Below are positions 14,391-21,125 of a DNA stretch of 23,012 nt, piece after piece. Numbering within the stretch: position 1 is the first letter of the stretch; every line of letters starts with the position of its first letter. The stretch covers positions 1 through 23,012 of the forward strand of contig DALYEZ010000010.1 of the NCBI GenBank assembly GCA_031972295.1. The letters are read 5' to 3'. The position numbers were made by a program, and so were the translations under genes. Source of the DNA: JALHNF01 sp031972295 (GTDB taxonomy: Bacteria > Patescibacteriota > Minisyncoccia > Phycocordibacterales > UBA5272). The notes beneath the pieces are model-generated. The model was given only the letters and a program-made list of their open reading frames with translations, was not told the DNA's origin and did no database searches.

Positions 14391-15317
14391 ATGTCTAATC
14401 GTCACATTGCACGTTCGGTTGTGGTCCAAACCCTCTTTGAAGGGGATATGCACGGATGGATATTGTCTCCATCTGAGCACAAAGAAGATTTTGAGCGCTC
14501 GCTTGAAAGAAATACGGTAGAGTTTGCACTTGGTGCAAAACTTAAAGATTTTTCATCTGACTTACTCACACTTACACTCGCAAAACGAGGAACACTTGAT
14601 GAAATAATTACCAAAGCTGCTCCTGAATGGCCGCTCGAAAAAATTGCAAATGTAGACCGCAACGTTCTTCGTCTTGGACTTGCGGAACTCTTGTATGGTG
14701 ACAGAACACAAGTGCCGCCAAAAGTTGCTATCGATGAAGCGATTGAGCTTGCTAAGAACTTCGGAGGAGACACCAGTGGAAAATTTGTAAACGGAGTACT
14801 TGGCGCCATCTATAAAGAAATGGGTGAGCCAGGAAAACATGAGCAAAGAAAAGATAAAGAAGTTGTTCATAAAAAAGAAGAAGATATTTCTCTGCTTCCG
14901 GTGGAGCGCTTGGGTGGAGCTGTGGTGTATGCAAAAAACGCCGACGGTGCAATTTATTTTGCTCTCGTGCACGACATATTCGGAAAATGGACTCTTTCAA
15001 AAGGTCATTTAGATAATGCGCTTGATGTTGTGGATGCAACAGTTACTCGAGTGCGTGAAGAGCTTGGACTTCCTATCGTGATTGAAGAAAAGATTGGTGA
15101 AAATGAGTATGTGGCAGTTAATTTAGAAAAAAAACGAGTGCGAAAGCAAGTTACATACTATATTGCCCAAGCGCCATTCCAAGAAATTCAGTTTACAAGC
15201 GAGGGAGGACTTGATGACGCAAAATGGTTTCCAGTGCAAGAAATCACCGAGCTTCCTTTATATTCTGATCTTGTGCCGATACTTTCTAAAGCGGTGCAAG
15301 TTATCCTTAAGAAATAG
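14391..15317 (+). CDS. nusB: NusB antitermination factor fused to a Nudix domain
   Basis: 308 residues in one frame. Residues 1-143 are NusB, an RNA-binding factor for rRNA antitermination: RHIARSVVVQTLFEGD, then VDRNVLRLGLAELLYG (88-103) and IDEAIELAKNFGGDTSGKFV (114-133). A Lys/Glu-rich linker (148-165) leads to a Nudix fold (about 170-305). The Nudix box is degenerate: Gly205 and the catalytic pair Glu223-Glu224 are kept, but the canonical upstream Glu is Leu211 and the Arg-Glu of REUxEE is Thr219-Arg220. The rest (KWTLSKGHLDNAL, VTYYIAQAPF, DDAKWFPVQEI) resembles Ap4A-type Nudix hydrolases. Hydrolase activity is uncertain; the domain may only bind nucleotides. No ribosome binding site is seen. 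rnc follows after 49 bases. Confidence 0.88.
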   Translation: MSNRHIARSVVVQTLFEGDMHGWILSPSEHKEDFERSLERNTVEFALGAKLKDFSSDLLTLTLAKRGTLDEIITKAAPEWPLEKIANVDRNVLRLGLAELLYGDRTQVPPKVAIDEAIELAKNFGGDTSGKFVNGVLGAIYKEMGEPGKHEQRKDKEVVHKKEEDISLLPVERLGGAVVYAKNADGAIYFALVHDIFGKWTLSKGHLDNALDVVDATVTRVREELGLPIVIEEKIGENEYVAVNLEKKRVRKQVTYYIAQAPFQEIQFTSEGGLDDAKWFPVQEITELPLYSDLVPILSKAVQVILKK

Positions 15318-15366
15318 CCTATTATTTGCATAAATAGTCATTCTAGGGTACGAATAGAACATATTT

Positions 15367-16065
15367 ATGATAGACCTCAGTCAATTTGAGAAAAAAGTAA
15401 ATGTAACATTTAAAGATAAAAACCTGCTCAAGCAGGCATTTATTCACCGTTCGTATATCAATGAAAATCCACGCACTGGATTTTCACATAACGAGCGTTT
15501 GGAATTTTTAGGTGATGCGGTTCTTGAGCTTATCGTAACAGACTTTCTTTTTAGAAAATATCCAAATAAACAAGAAGGAGATCTTACTTCATATCGTGCC
15601 GCGCTTGTAAACGCGCAGATTATTGGAAGTATTGCCATGAATGATCTTGGGATGAATGAGTTCATGATGCTTTCAAAAGGTGAGGCAAAAGATGTTGGAC
15701 GTGCACGTTTTTCTATTTTGGCGGATGCATACGAAGCATTTTTAGGAGCACTGTATCTTGATCAAGGCTACGCTGCTTGCGACAAGTTTGTTCGAGAGAC
15801 TATTCTAATTAAAACAGAAGAGGTAATGAAGAAGGGTTTATGGAAGGATCCAAAAAGTTTGGTGCAAGAAAAAGCACAAGAACATCTTGGGGTAACTCCA
15901 CTTTACAAAGTTCAGCAAGAGCTTGGTCCAGATCATGATAAGCGATTTGTGGTTGCGGTATATTTTGGAGCAGATTTTATCGCCGAAGGTGAAGGGAAGT
16001 CCAAACAAGAAGCGGAACAACAAGCCGCTGAAGGTGCCCTTAAAGCCAAAAATTGGACTAAATAG
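15367..16065 (+). CDS. rnc: Ribonuclease III
   Basis: Cleaves double-stranded RNA, chiefly rRNA precursors. 232 residues, the normal length. The catalytic domain has the signature NERLEFLGDAVLELI near residue 42 and the second acidic set in ILADAYEAFLGALYLDQG near residue 117. A C-terminal double-stranded RNA-binding domain follows, with PKSLVQEKAQEHLG and the typical ending GKSKQEAEQQAAEGAL. The start is ATG 15367 without a Shine-Dalgarno sequence. It lies 37 bases upstream of the tRNA cluster on the same strand. Confidence 0.95.
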   Translation: MIDLSQFEKKVNVTFKDKNLLKQAFIHRSYINENPRTGFSHNERLEFLGDAVLELIVTDFLFRKYPNKQEGDLTSYRAALVNAQIIGSIAMNDLGMNEFMMLSKGEAKDVGRARFSILADAYEAFLGALYLDQGYAACDKFVRETILIKTEEVMKKGLWKDPKSLVQEKAQEHLGVTPLYKVQQELGPDHDKRFVVAVYFGADFIAEGEGKSKQEAEQQAAEGALKAKNWTK

Positions 16066-16067
16066 GT

Positions 16068-16095
16068 TTGATAAATGGGCTTTTTGTGATATGCT
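16068..16095 (+). promoter_or_regulatory. Promoter of the tRNA cluster
   Basis: TTGATA (16068-16073), a 16-base spacer and TATGCT (16090-16095). The expected start falls at about 16102-16103, the 5' end of the first tRNA. The -35 begins just after the rnc stop codon. Confidence 0.6.
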
Positions 16096-16102
16096 CGCAT
16101 GT

Positions 16103-16176
16103 AGCGGGATAGAGCAGAGGTAGCTCGTCAGGCTCATAACCTGAAGGCGTCCGTTCGATTCGGACTCCCGCTACCA
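16103..16176 (+). tRNA. Initiator tRNA-Met (CAT) with unusual A1:U72 and A29:U41
   Basis: A 74-base cloverleaf with encoded CCA. Acceptor AGCGGGA pairs with TCCCGCT; the anticodon arm is TCAGG-CTCATAA-CCTGA; the T arm is GTCCG-TTCGATT-CGGAC. The purine-pyrimidine pair A11:U24 and the overall similarity of GTAGCTCGTC.GGCTCATAACC mark it as initiator. Bacterial initiators normally have a C1 x A72 mismatch and three G:C pairs at 29-31:39-41; here 1:72 is A:U and 29:41 is A:U, with only two G:C pairs left. Confidence 0.88.
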
Positions 16177-16217
16177 AGTCACCCATATAAGTGAATTCCC
16201 GATATGACGTGACACAT

Positions 16218-16294
16218 GTCGATATAGCTCAGGTGGTTAGAGCGGAGGACTCATAAGCCTCAGGTCGGTGGTTCGAATCCACCTATCGACACCA
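16218..16294 (+). tRNA. tRNA with CAT anticodon (elongator Met or Ile2)
   Basis: A 77-base cloverleaf with encoded CCA. Acceptor GTCGATA pairs with TATCGAC; D stem GCTC/GAGC gives C11:G24, an elongator feature. The anticodon arm is GAGGA-CTCATAA-GCCTC, leaving an A31 x G39 mismatch next to the loop. Whether C34 is changed to lysidine, making it tRNA-Ile2, cannot be told from the sequence. Confidence 0.9.
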
Positions 16295-16330
16295 TAACGT
16301 ACAGTTTTTTAAACCGAAATTGTATGTTAT
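16294..16330 (+). other. Hairpin between tRNA genes
   Basis: ATAACGTACA (16294-16303) pairs with TGTATGTTAT (16321-16330) with one G-U, around a 17-base loop. No T tract follows, so it is not a clear terminator; it could guide processing of the tRNA transcript. Confidence 0.35.
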
Positions 16331-16362
16331 AAATGACGTACCCACACGAAAAAGATGGTTAT

Positions 16363-16436
16363 GCAGTCGTAGCTCAACTGGTTAGAGCGCTGCCCTGTCA
16401 CGGCAGAGGTTGAGGGTTCAAGTCCCTTCGACTGCG
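16363..16436 (+). tRNA. tRNA-Asp (anticodon GTC)
   Basis: A 74-base cloverleaf. Acceptor GCAGTCG pairs with CGACTGC; anticodon arm CTGCC-CTGTCAC-GGCAG; T arm GAGGG-TTCAAGT-CCCTT. The discriminator is G, as expected for Asp. Unlike the other three tRNAs here the CCA end is not encoded (CAT follows), so a CCA-adding enzyme is needed. Confidence 0.94.
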
Positions 16437-16443
16437 CATAAAC

Positions 16444-16473
16444 AAAAACACCCGTCAATCGGTGGGTGTTTTT
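16444..16473 (+). terminator. Intrinsic terminator of the tRNA cluster
   Basis: AAAAACACCC (16444-16453) pairs with GGGTGTTTTT (16464-16473) around a 10-base loop; the T tract completes the 3' arm. Confidence 0.85.
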
Positions 16474-16514
16474 ATATTGGAGTGAAGAAATAAAATGACT
16501 ATAGAATAGCTTCG

Positions 16515-16590
16515 TTGATAATCGGACCTGGTAGGTGTACCATTTTAAGTAGAGGTTGAGAATATTCTCAATCAGGATCTGGGAGGGTCT
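16515..16590 (+). promoter_or_regulatory. Promoter, leader hairpin and strong ribosome binding site of the secreted-protein gene
   Basis: TTGATA (16515-16520), 17 bases and TACCAT (16538-16543) predict a start near 16550. The leader holds the perfect 16-base palindrome TTGAGAATATTCTCAA (16556-16571), extendable by one G-U and one G-C pair to an 8-bp hairpin with an ATAT loop. GGGAGG then lies 5 bases before the ATG at 16592. This conventional leader is unlike the other genes in the window. Confidence 0.5.
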
Positions 16591-16591
16591 C

Positions 16592-17047
16592 ATGAAACGC
16601 AGTATTGCTTTCTTATTGTTTTTATTCAGCGCAGTCACTCTTGCCACAGAGTCGATTCCTAAGCAGGAGCAAAAGCCTACGGTTGAAGTTGTTCAATTTG
16701 GTGATACCTCGGCCTTGGAGTTGGTGTTCCCGAGCGGACTTCGACTCGAAGTAGAGGATGTTGCGCGTAATACATTTCCTGAGAAGCGCCTCACAACTAA
16801 TCGGGAAATAGCGCCTACCAGATCGTATGAGTTCACCTGGCAACCTCAGAGTCATTTGATTGGGGTTGGACTTGAGACGGAGGTTATCGATCAGGGTAAT
16901 CGGAAGGAATTGAAGACACGAGCTACTTTACGTGCTTCAAAGAATTTTGAAGGTAATGGCTGGAAAGGGTCTTTCTATTTGAAACCCATATGGGAACATC
17001 GAGAAAGATCTGCGGGAGCTAAAGTGGGAGTCAGGATTGACTTTTAA
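16592..17047 (+). CDS. Secreted beta-strand-rich protein, unknown, possibly foreign
   Basis: 151 residues. A clear Sec signal peptide, MKRSIAFLLFLFSAVTLA, is probably cleaved near residue 18-20. The mature part has alternating polar-hydrophobic strands, for example SALELVFPSGLRLEVE, SHLIGVGLETEVI, KELKTRATLRAS and the ending GAKVGVRIDF, closing on an aromatic residue like outer-membrane barrel strands. I do not recognise a family. CPR bacteria are thought to have no outer membrane, so a barrel would be surprising; a periplasmic-type beta-sandwich is the alternative. The gene stands alone between two terminators, with its own promoter, leader hairpin and GGGAGG site, directly after a tRNA cluster. 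Transfer from another bacterium, or an assembly join, should be considered. Confidence 0.65.
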   Translation: MKRSIAFLLFLFSAVTLATESIPKQEQKPTVEVVQFGDTSALELVFPSGLRLEVEDVARNTFPEKRLTTNREIAPTRSYEFTWQPQSHLIGVGLETEVIDQGNRKELKTRATLRASKNFEGNGWKGSFYLKPIWEHRERSAGAKVGVRIDF

Positions 17048-17059
17048 TTTGAGACAGCT

Positions 17060-17095
17060 ATGCGGTTCGTTGCAAGACGGACCGCAGTCTTTTTG
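17060..17095 (+). terminator. Intrinsic terminator after the secreted-protein gene
   Basis: TGCGGTTCGT (17061-17070) pairs with ACGGACCGCA (17077-17086) with one mismatch or wobble, followed by GTCTTTTT. Confidence 0.8.
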
Positions 17096-17116
17096 TAAAT
17101 AATCTAATATAGAGTC

Positions 17117-17596
17117 ATGTCATTCGAGCAGATACCTACTAAAGAAAAATTTATTTTGTACCGCAGAGCATCTAACACTGAAGAAGATATTAATGCATTA
17201 ATTGCGGTAGAACAGAGTGTATCGGGGCAATCTACATACTCGCCAATGCTTACAAAAGAGGAATGGGTTGAAGAGCTAAAAAACAACGAGATCTTTTTTA
17301 TTGAAGACGATCAAAAACAGATCGTGGGAAATATAAACTTACATAAGAACAATAGAGAGGGAACTCTTGATGGACTAGTTGTGATGCCTGAATTTCAAGG
17401 GCAAGGATTTGCAAGAAAAGCACTTGAGTATGCTTTGAAAACTGTTCTCGCTGATTGCACAACTATAAATCTATTTGTGCACCCAAATGGTCCTGCTCGG
17501 AAACTGTATGAAAGTCTAGGGTTTCTAGTTTCTCAAGAATTAGAGAATTATTTTGGAGATGGAGAGCCTAGACTTGAAATGATTCTGAAACGCTAG
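17117..17596 (+). CDS. GNAT-family N-acetyltransferase
   Basis: 159 residues, one GNAT domain. Acetyl-CoA binding motif A is LVVMPEFQGQGFARKALEYA (about residues 90-109), with the QxxGxA pyrophosphate loop. The following strand INLFVHPNGPARKLYESLGF is the RimI-like motif B. N-acetylation of a small molecule, protein N-terminus or polyamine is possible; the substrate is not evident. TAATAT (17105-17110) ends 6 bases before the ATG. The TAG stop overlaps that of convergent cysS within CTAG, with no terminator between them. Confidence 0.85.
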   Translation: MSFEQIPTKEKFILYRRASNTEEDINALIAVEQSVSGQSTYSPMLTKEEWVEELKNNEIFFIEDDQKQIVGNINLHKNNREGTLDGLVVMPEFQGQGFARKALEYALKTVLADCTTINLFVHPNGPARKLYESLGFLVSQELENYFGDGEPRLEMILKR

Positions 17597-18984
17597 CGGT
17601 TTTCTGAAATTTCATATTTGTCACCAGTATCTTTAATATTAAATCCTTTTGCTTCAATCTCTTCGCGAATACGATCTGATTCTGCCCAGTCTTTATTTGC
17701 ACGAGAAAGTAAGCGAGCTTCAGCAAGGGTAATAATTTCTTCAGGTACAGCACCTTTCTTTTGGAGAGAGAAATTAAGTCCAAGGATTTTATCGAGTTCG
17801 TCCAGAGTTGCCTTCTTATTTTTATTATTGTCTGTTGATTTTACGTATTCCCAAACATGAGCAATAACTTCTGCGGTATTTAAATCATCATTTGCAGATT
17901 CCTTACATTTTTCAACTACTGAAGTATTAATTTCACCAGAGGTGTCACCAAGTGAGAGGTATGCATCGTACAAGCGATTGAGTGCCGTCTGTGCCGCTTC
18001 TATGGCTTCAAAAGAGAAATCAACCGTACTTCTATAATGTGATGTAAGAAGCCAGTACCTGTAAGCAACTGGAGAAATACCTCGATCAATGAGTGTTTGA
18101 AGGCGAATAAAATTATCTCCAGACTTTGCCATTTTTCCATCTTTGATATTGAGAAAATTTACATGCATCCAGTAATGAACATATTCATGTTCGCTCGCGC
18201 ATTCTGATTGGGCGATTTCATTTGTGTGATGTACGGGAATATGGTCGATGCCGCCTGTATGGATATCGAAAGGTGTTTCAAGAAGTTTCTCACTCATTGC
18301 TGAACACTCAATATGCCAGCCCGGGAATCCGATACCCCATGGAGATTCCCATTCCATATCACGCTTTTCATTTGTGGGAGAGAATTTCCATAATGCAAAA
18401 TCCGTAGCGTTTCTTTTCTCGGGATTCTTTTCTATACGCGCACCTTCTTCCATTCCTTTCAAATTAAGTTTTGCAAAGTCTGCGTAGCGGTCAAACTTAC
18501 TTGTATCAAAATAGATTCCATCAGAAATTTTGTATGTGTATCCTTTTTGTTCGAGGGTTTGTACTAACTCTATTTGCTCTTGAATATATTCGGTGGCACG
18601 AGGAAAGTGCGTACCTTCTGTTTTTATATTGAGGAGAGAAAGGTCTTCTTTAAATGCAGCTTCGTAAAACTTCGCAATATCCCAAGCGGTTTTGCCTTCA
18701 CGCTGTGCACCTTTTTGCATTTTATCTTCACCATCATCTGCATCGCTTACAAGGTGTCCAACATCAGTGATGTTGATGACTTGCTTAACCGCATACCCAC
18801 TCCATTCAAATGTTCGACGCAAAGTGTCTGCAAGAACATATGCTCGTAAGTTTCCAATATGTGCGAAATTGTAGACAGTAGGTCCACAATGATACATGCG
18901 CACTTCGTCAGAGTGTAAAGGCACAAACTTTTCCTTTGTACGACCTTTGGTGTTATAGAGAAAAATATCTTTTTTTATAGCCAT
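17593..18984 (-). CDS. cysS: Cysteinyl-tRNA synthetase
   Basis: Class I synthetase that charges tRNA-Cys. 463 residues, the normal length. The HIGH motif region is YHCGPTVYNFAHIGNLRAYV (about residues 31-50); its Cys is a zinc ligand. ITDVGHLVSDADDGEDKM and GWHIECSAMS follow, the latter with a further zinc Cys, then HHTNEIAQSE. The KMSKS loop reads KMAKSGDNF, a common variant. A C-terminal anticodon-binding helical region ends at about residue 463. The start codon lies inside the 3' end of the CorA-like gene (10-base overlap), so the two are co-transcribed and probably translationally coupled. Confidence 0.96.
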   Translation of the reverse strand: MAIKKDIFLYNTKGRTKEKFVPLHSDEVRMYHCGPTVYNFAHIGNLRAYVLADTLRRTFEWSGYAVKQVINITDVGHLVSDADDGEDKMQKGAQREGKTAWDIAKFYEAAFKEDLSLLNIKTEGTHFPRATEYIQEQIELVQTLEQKGYTYKISDGIYFDTSKFDRYADFAKLNLKGMEEGARIEKNPEKRNATDFALWKFSPTNEKRDMEWESPWGIGFPGWHIECSAMSEKLLETPFDIHTGGIDHIPVHHTNEIAQSECASEHEYVHYWMHVNFLNIKDGKMAKSGDNFIRLQTLIDRGISPVAYRYWLLTSHYRSTVDFSFEAIEAAQTALNRLYDAYLSLGDTSGEINTSVVEKCKESANDDLNTAEVIAHVWEYVKSTDNNKNKKATLDELDKILGLNFSLQKKGAVPEEIITLAEARLLSRANKDWAESDRIREEIEAKGFNIKDTGDKYEISENR

Positions 18985-19832
18985 TGTTCTTTTTTAGCAA
19001 AGAGAAAAATAAGACCACTCGCTAGGAGTATTATTCCAACAAGATAAGCAAGATCGATAGGAAGCTCGCTTGCTGAAACAATTGCGGGTATGAGGGCTGT
19101 CGGAAGTGCCATGAAATTTAGAATAGTAAGGACGCGCATTACTTCGTTTGTGCGGAAAGCGATAAGAGAGTCGTTGGTACCTTGTAAGCTGTGAATGATT
19201 TCTTGGTAATGTTCAAGAGCATTCCAGATTTTCTGATACTCGTTATTTATATGTTTAGCGTCTGCTCGAAAGAGAACATTTTCTTCAAGTTGATTCCAAA
19301 TATCTTTATGAAAACGAAGTGCACGTTTAAAGTCTAAAAGTTTGTGATTTATCTCAGAAATTTTCTCAACTGTTTTCTTGTGTCGCTCACCAAATATCTT
19401 TTGTTCAGTGTGCTGAATAACAACATCTATGTCTTCAAGTTGTTTTCCTATCTTTCGATACTGACGGTATACGACGTCAAAAAAAAGATCACGAGTAGTT
19501 TTTATTTGTTTGGTATCTACTGCATCCGTTGCAACATCATTGACTGAGCCGATTTTTTCATAGTGAACGGTAATGAGAAATGTGGTGCCAATAATAAAAT
19601 CAACCTCTTTTTTCTTGCCGCCGTGAACAACTCCTTCCAAGGTAGGGAATTGAAGAACGACGTACGAATGTGTATTAAAAAAACGAACCTTAGATCGTTC
19701 GATATGTTGCGTTAACTCCTCTTTAATTGAAGTGTCGAATTTGAATTCATGGTGCAACTCCTCAACTTCCTCCATGCTCGGACTCTGCACATCAATCCAG
19801 GTAAATACTTTTGTTTCAAAGCGTGTAATCAC
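18975..19832 (-). CDS. CorA-family divalent-cation transporter homologue lacking GMN
   Basis: 285 residues with the CorA layout: an N-terminal cytoplasmic alpha/beta domain (to about 130), a long helix with coiled-coil character (about 130-225), and two membrane helices near the C-terminus (about 236-256 and 261-281). MRVLTILNFMALPTALIPAI aligns with the CorA run MRRLTVISTIFLPLTLIAGI, but the GMN signature that should follow is replaced by VSASELP. GMN forms the selectivity mouth of the pore for Mg2+, so transport is changed or lost. The basic C-terminal tail is KKEQWL. The start is GTG; TATAAT (19840-19845) ends 7 bases before it. Upstream of and overlapping cysS. Confidence 0.75.
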   Translation of the reverse strand: MITRFETKVFTWIDVQSPSMEEVEELHHEFKFDTSIKEELTQHIERSKVRFFNTHSYVVLQFPTLEGVVHGGKKKEVDFIIGTTFLITVHYEKIGSVNDVATDAVDTKQIKTTRDLFFDVVYRQYRKIGKQLEDIDVVIQHTEQKIFGERHKKTVEKISEINHKLLDFKRALRFHKDIWNQLEENVLFRADAKHINNEYQKIWNALEHYQEIIHSLQGTNDSLIAFRTNEVMRVLTILNFMALPTALIPAIVSASELPIDLAYLVGIILLASGLIFLFAKKEQWL

Positions 19833-19886
19833 AAAGAGTATTATATCATGTTTGACCCGTCACTTTAATTCTGGAATACTCTATAC
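19833..19886. promoter_or_regulatory. Divergent promoters of the CorA-like and ctpA genes
   Basis: Leftward: TATAAT at 19840-19845, 7 bases before the GTG, with TTAAAG 17 bases upstream. Rightward: TTGACC (19852-19857), 17 bases, AATACT (19875-19880), 6 bases before the ATG. Both predict transcription starts at or next to the start codons. Confidence 0.55.
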
Positions 19887-21119
19887 ATGCGTACGAAACT
19901 CTTTTTTGGTCTGTTGTTTGCGGCGGGGATATTTTATGGAGGCTATACTCTTGGGATTTCAAATTATAATTGGGAAACGGTTATTGCAAAACAAGTTGCT
20001 GGTACAGCTGTGCCGGGAGATGTACAAGATGCAGACTTCGCGCCTCTTTGGAAAGCGTGGGCAACTTTGGATCAGAAGATAGCGCCATCAAAAGCAAGTT
20101 CAACAAAAACTATTGCAAATCAAGATAAGGTCTGGGGCGCCATTCAGGGATTAGCTTCTTCGTACGGAGATCCATATACAACTTTTTTTCCACCACAAGA
20201 GGCTAAGGCATTTGCAGAGAGCGTGAAGGGGTCGTTTGGTGGTGTTGGTATGGAGGTGACTATGAAAGATAAAGTCATCACAGTTGTTGCGCCACTGAAA
20301 GGTACTCCTGCTTTTCGTGCGGGTATCAAAGCAAACGATAAAATTATCGAGATAGATGGAACATCAACATTACAAATGTCACTTGATAAGGCAGTGGCTT
20401 TAATGCATGGCAATCCCGGAACCGTCGTTGCCTTAAAAATATTCCGTGAATCAGAAAGACGTAATATTGAGCTTTCTATCACGCGCGCAATTATTGAAGT
20501 TCCGACTATTCAAACAGAATTCAAGGACGGGGTGTTTGTTATACATTTATTTAGTTTTACAGAAAATTCAGCACCAAAGTTTCGTGATGCACTTCTAGAA
20601 TTTGAAACATTTTTTAGTAGCGGAAAGACAGACAAACTCATCATAGATCTTCGAAGTAATCCAGGTGGATTTTTGGAGTCGGCAGTAGATATTGCGTCGT
20701 TTTTCCTTCCCGAAGGAAAAGAGATTGTGCGTGAAGTGGGGAACCGTGAATATGGTGAAAAAATATACCGCAGTCGAGGGTTTAATGTTTTTGGGGATAA
20801 TCTTAAGCTCGCTATTTTAATTGACGGCGGTTCAGCATCTGCTTCTGAAATCCTTGCAAGCGCGCTTCGTGACCACGGTAAAGCGATTTTGGTTGGTGAG
20901 CAATCTTTTGGAAAAGGTTCGGTACAAGAGTTAATACCCATTACAAATGACACATCACTTAAAGTCACCATTGCCCGATGGCTTACACCAAACGGGAAGT
21001 CCATTTCTGATGGAGGAATAACTCCTGATGTTATTGTTCCGTATGCAACGAGTACCAAAGAAGGTGAAGTGGTAAAAGATATGCAACTCTTACAGGCAAT
21101 TGCAGAGCTCAAGAAATAA
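19887..21119 (+). CDS. ctpA: S41-family carboxy-terminal processing protease
   Basis: A membrane-anchored serine protease that trims C-terminal ends of exported proteins. 410 residues: an N-terminal uncleaved anchor (LFFGLLFAAGIFYGGYTLGI), a PDZ domain (about 105-190, with GVGMEVTMKD and GIKANDKIIEIDG), then the S41 fold. The catalytic Ser is Ser318 in GGSASASEILASAL and the general base is Lys343 in SFGKGSVQEL, 25 residues apart as in E. coli Prc (Ser430/Lys455). LIIDLRSNPGGFLESAVDIA is the family's conserved strand. Complete and normal in length for CtpA. rplI follows after 6 bases, so they are probably co-transcribed. Confidence 0.93.
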   Translation: MRTKLFFGLLFAAGIFYGGYTLGISNYNWETVIAKQVAGTAVPGDVQDADFAPLWKAWATLDQKIAPSKASSTKTIANQDKVWGAIQGLASSYGDPYTTFFPPQEAKAFAESVKGSFGGVGMEVTMKDKVITVVAPLKGTPAFRAGIKANDKIIEIDGTSTLQMSLDKAVALMHGNPGTVVALKIFRESERRNIELSITRAIIEVPTIQTEFKDGVFVIHLFSFTENSAPKFRDALLEFETFFSSGKTDKLIIDLRSNPGGFLESAVDIASFFLPEGKEIVREVGNREYGEKIYRSRGFNVFGDNLKLAILIDGGSASASEILASALRDHGKAILVGEQSFGKGSVQELIPITNDTSLKVTIARWLTPNGKSISDGGITPDVIVPYATSTKEGEVVKDMQLLQAIAELKK

Positions 21120-21125
21120 TGGTCT

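Noticed and set aside
16363..17110. Genomic island integrated at tRNA-Asp
   Set aside because: No repeat of the tRNA 3' end was found downstream and there is no integrase, so an island is not supported even though the next gene looks foreign.
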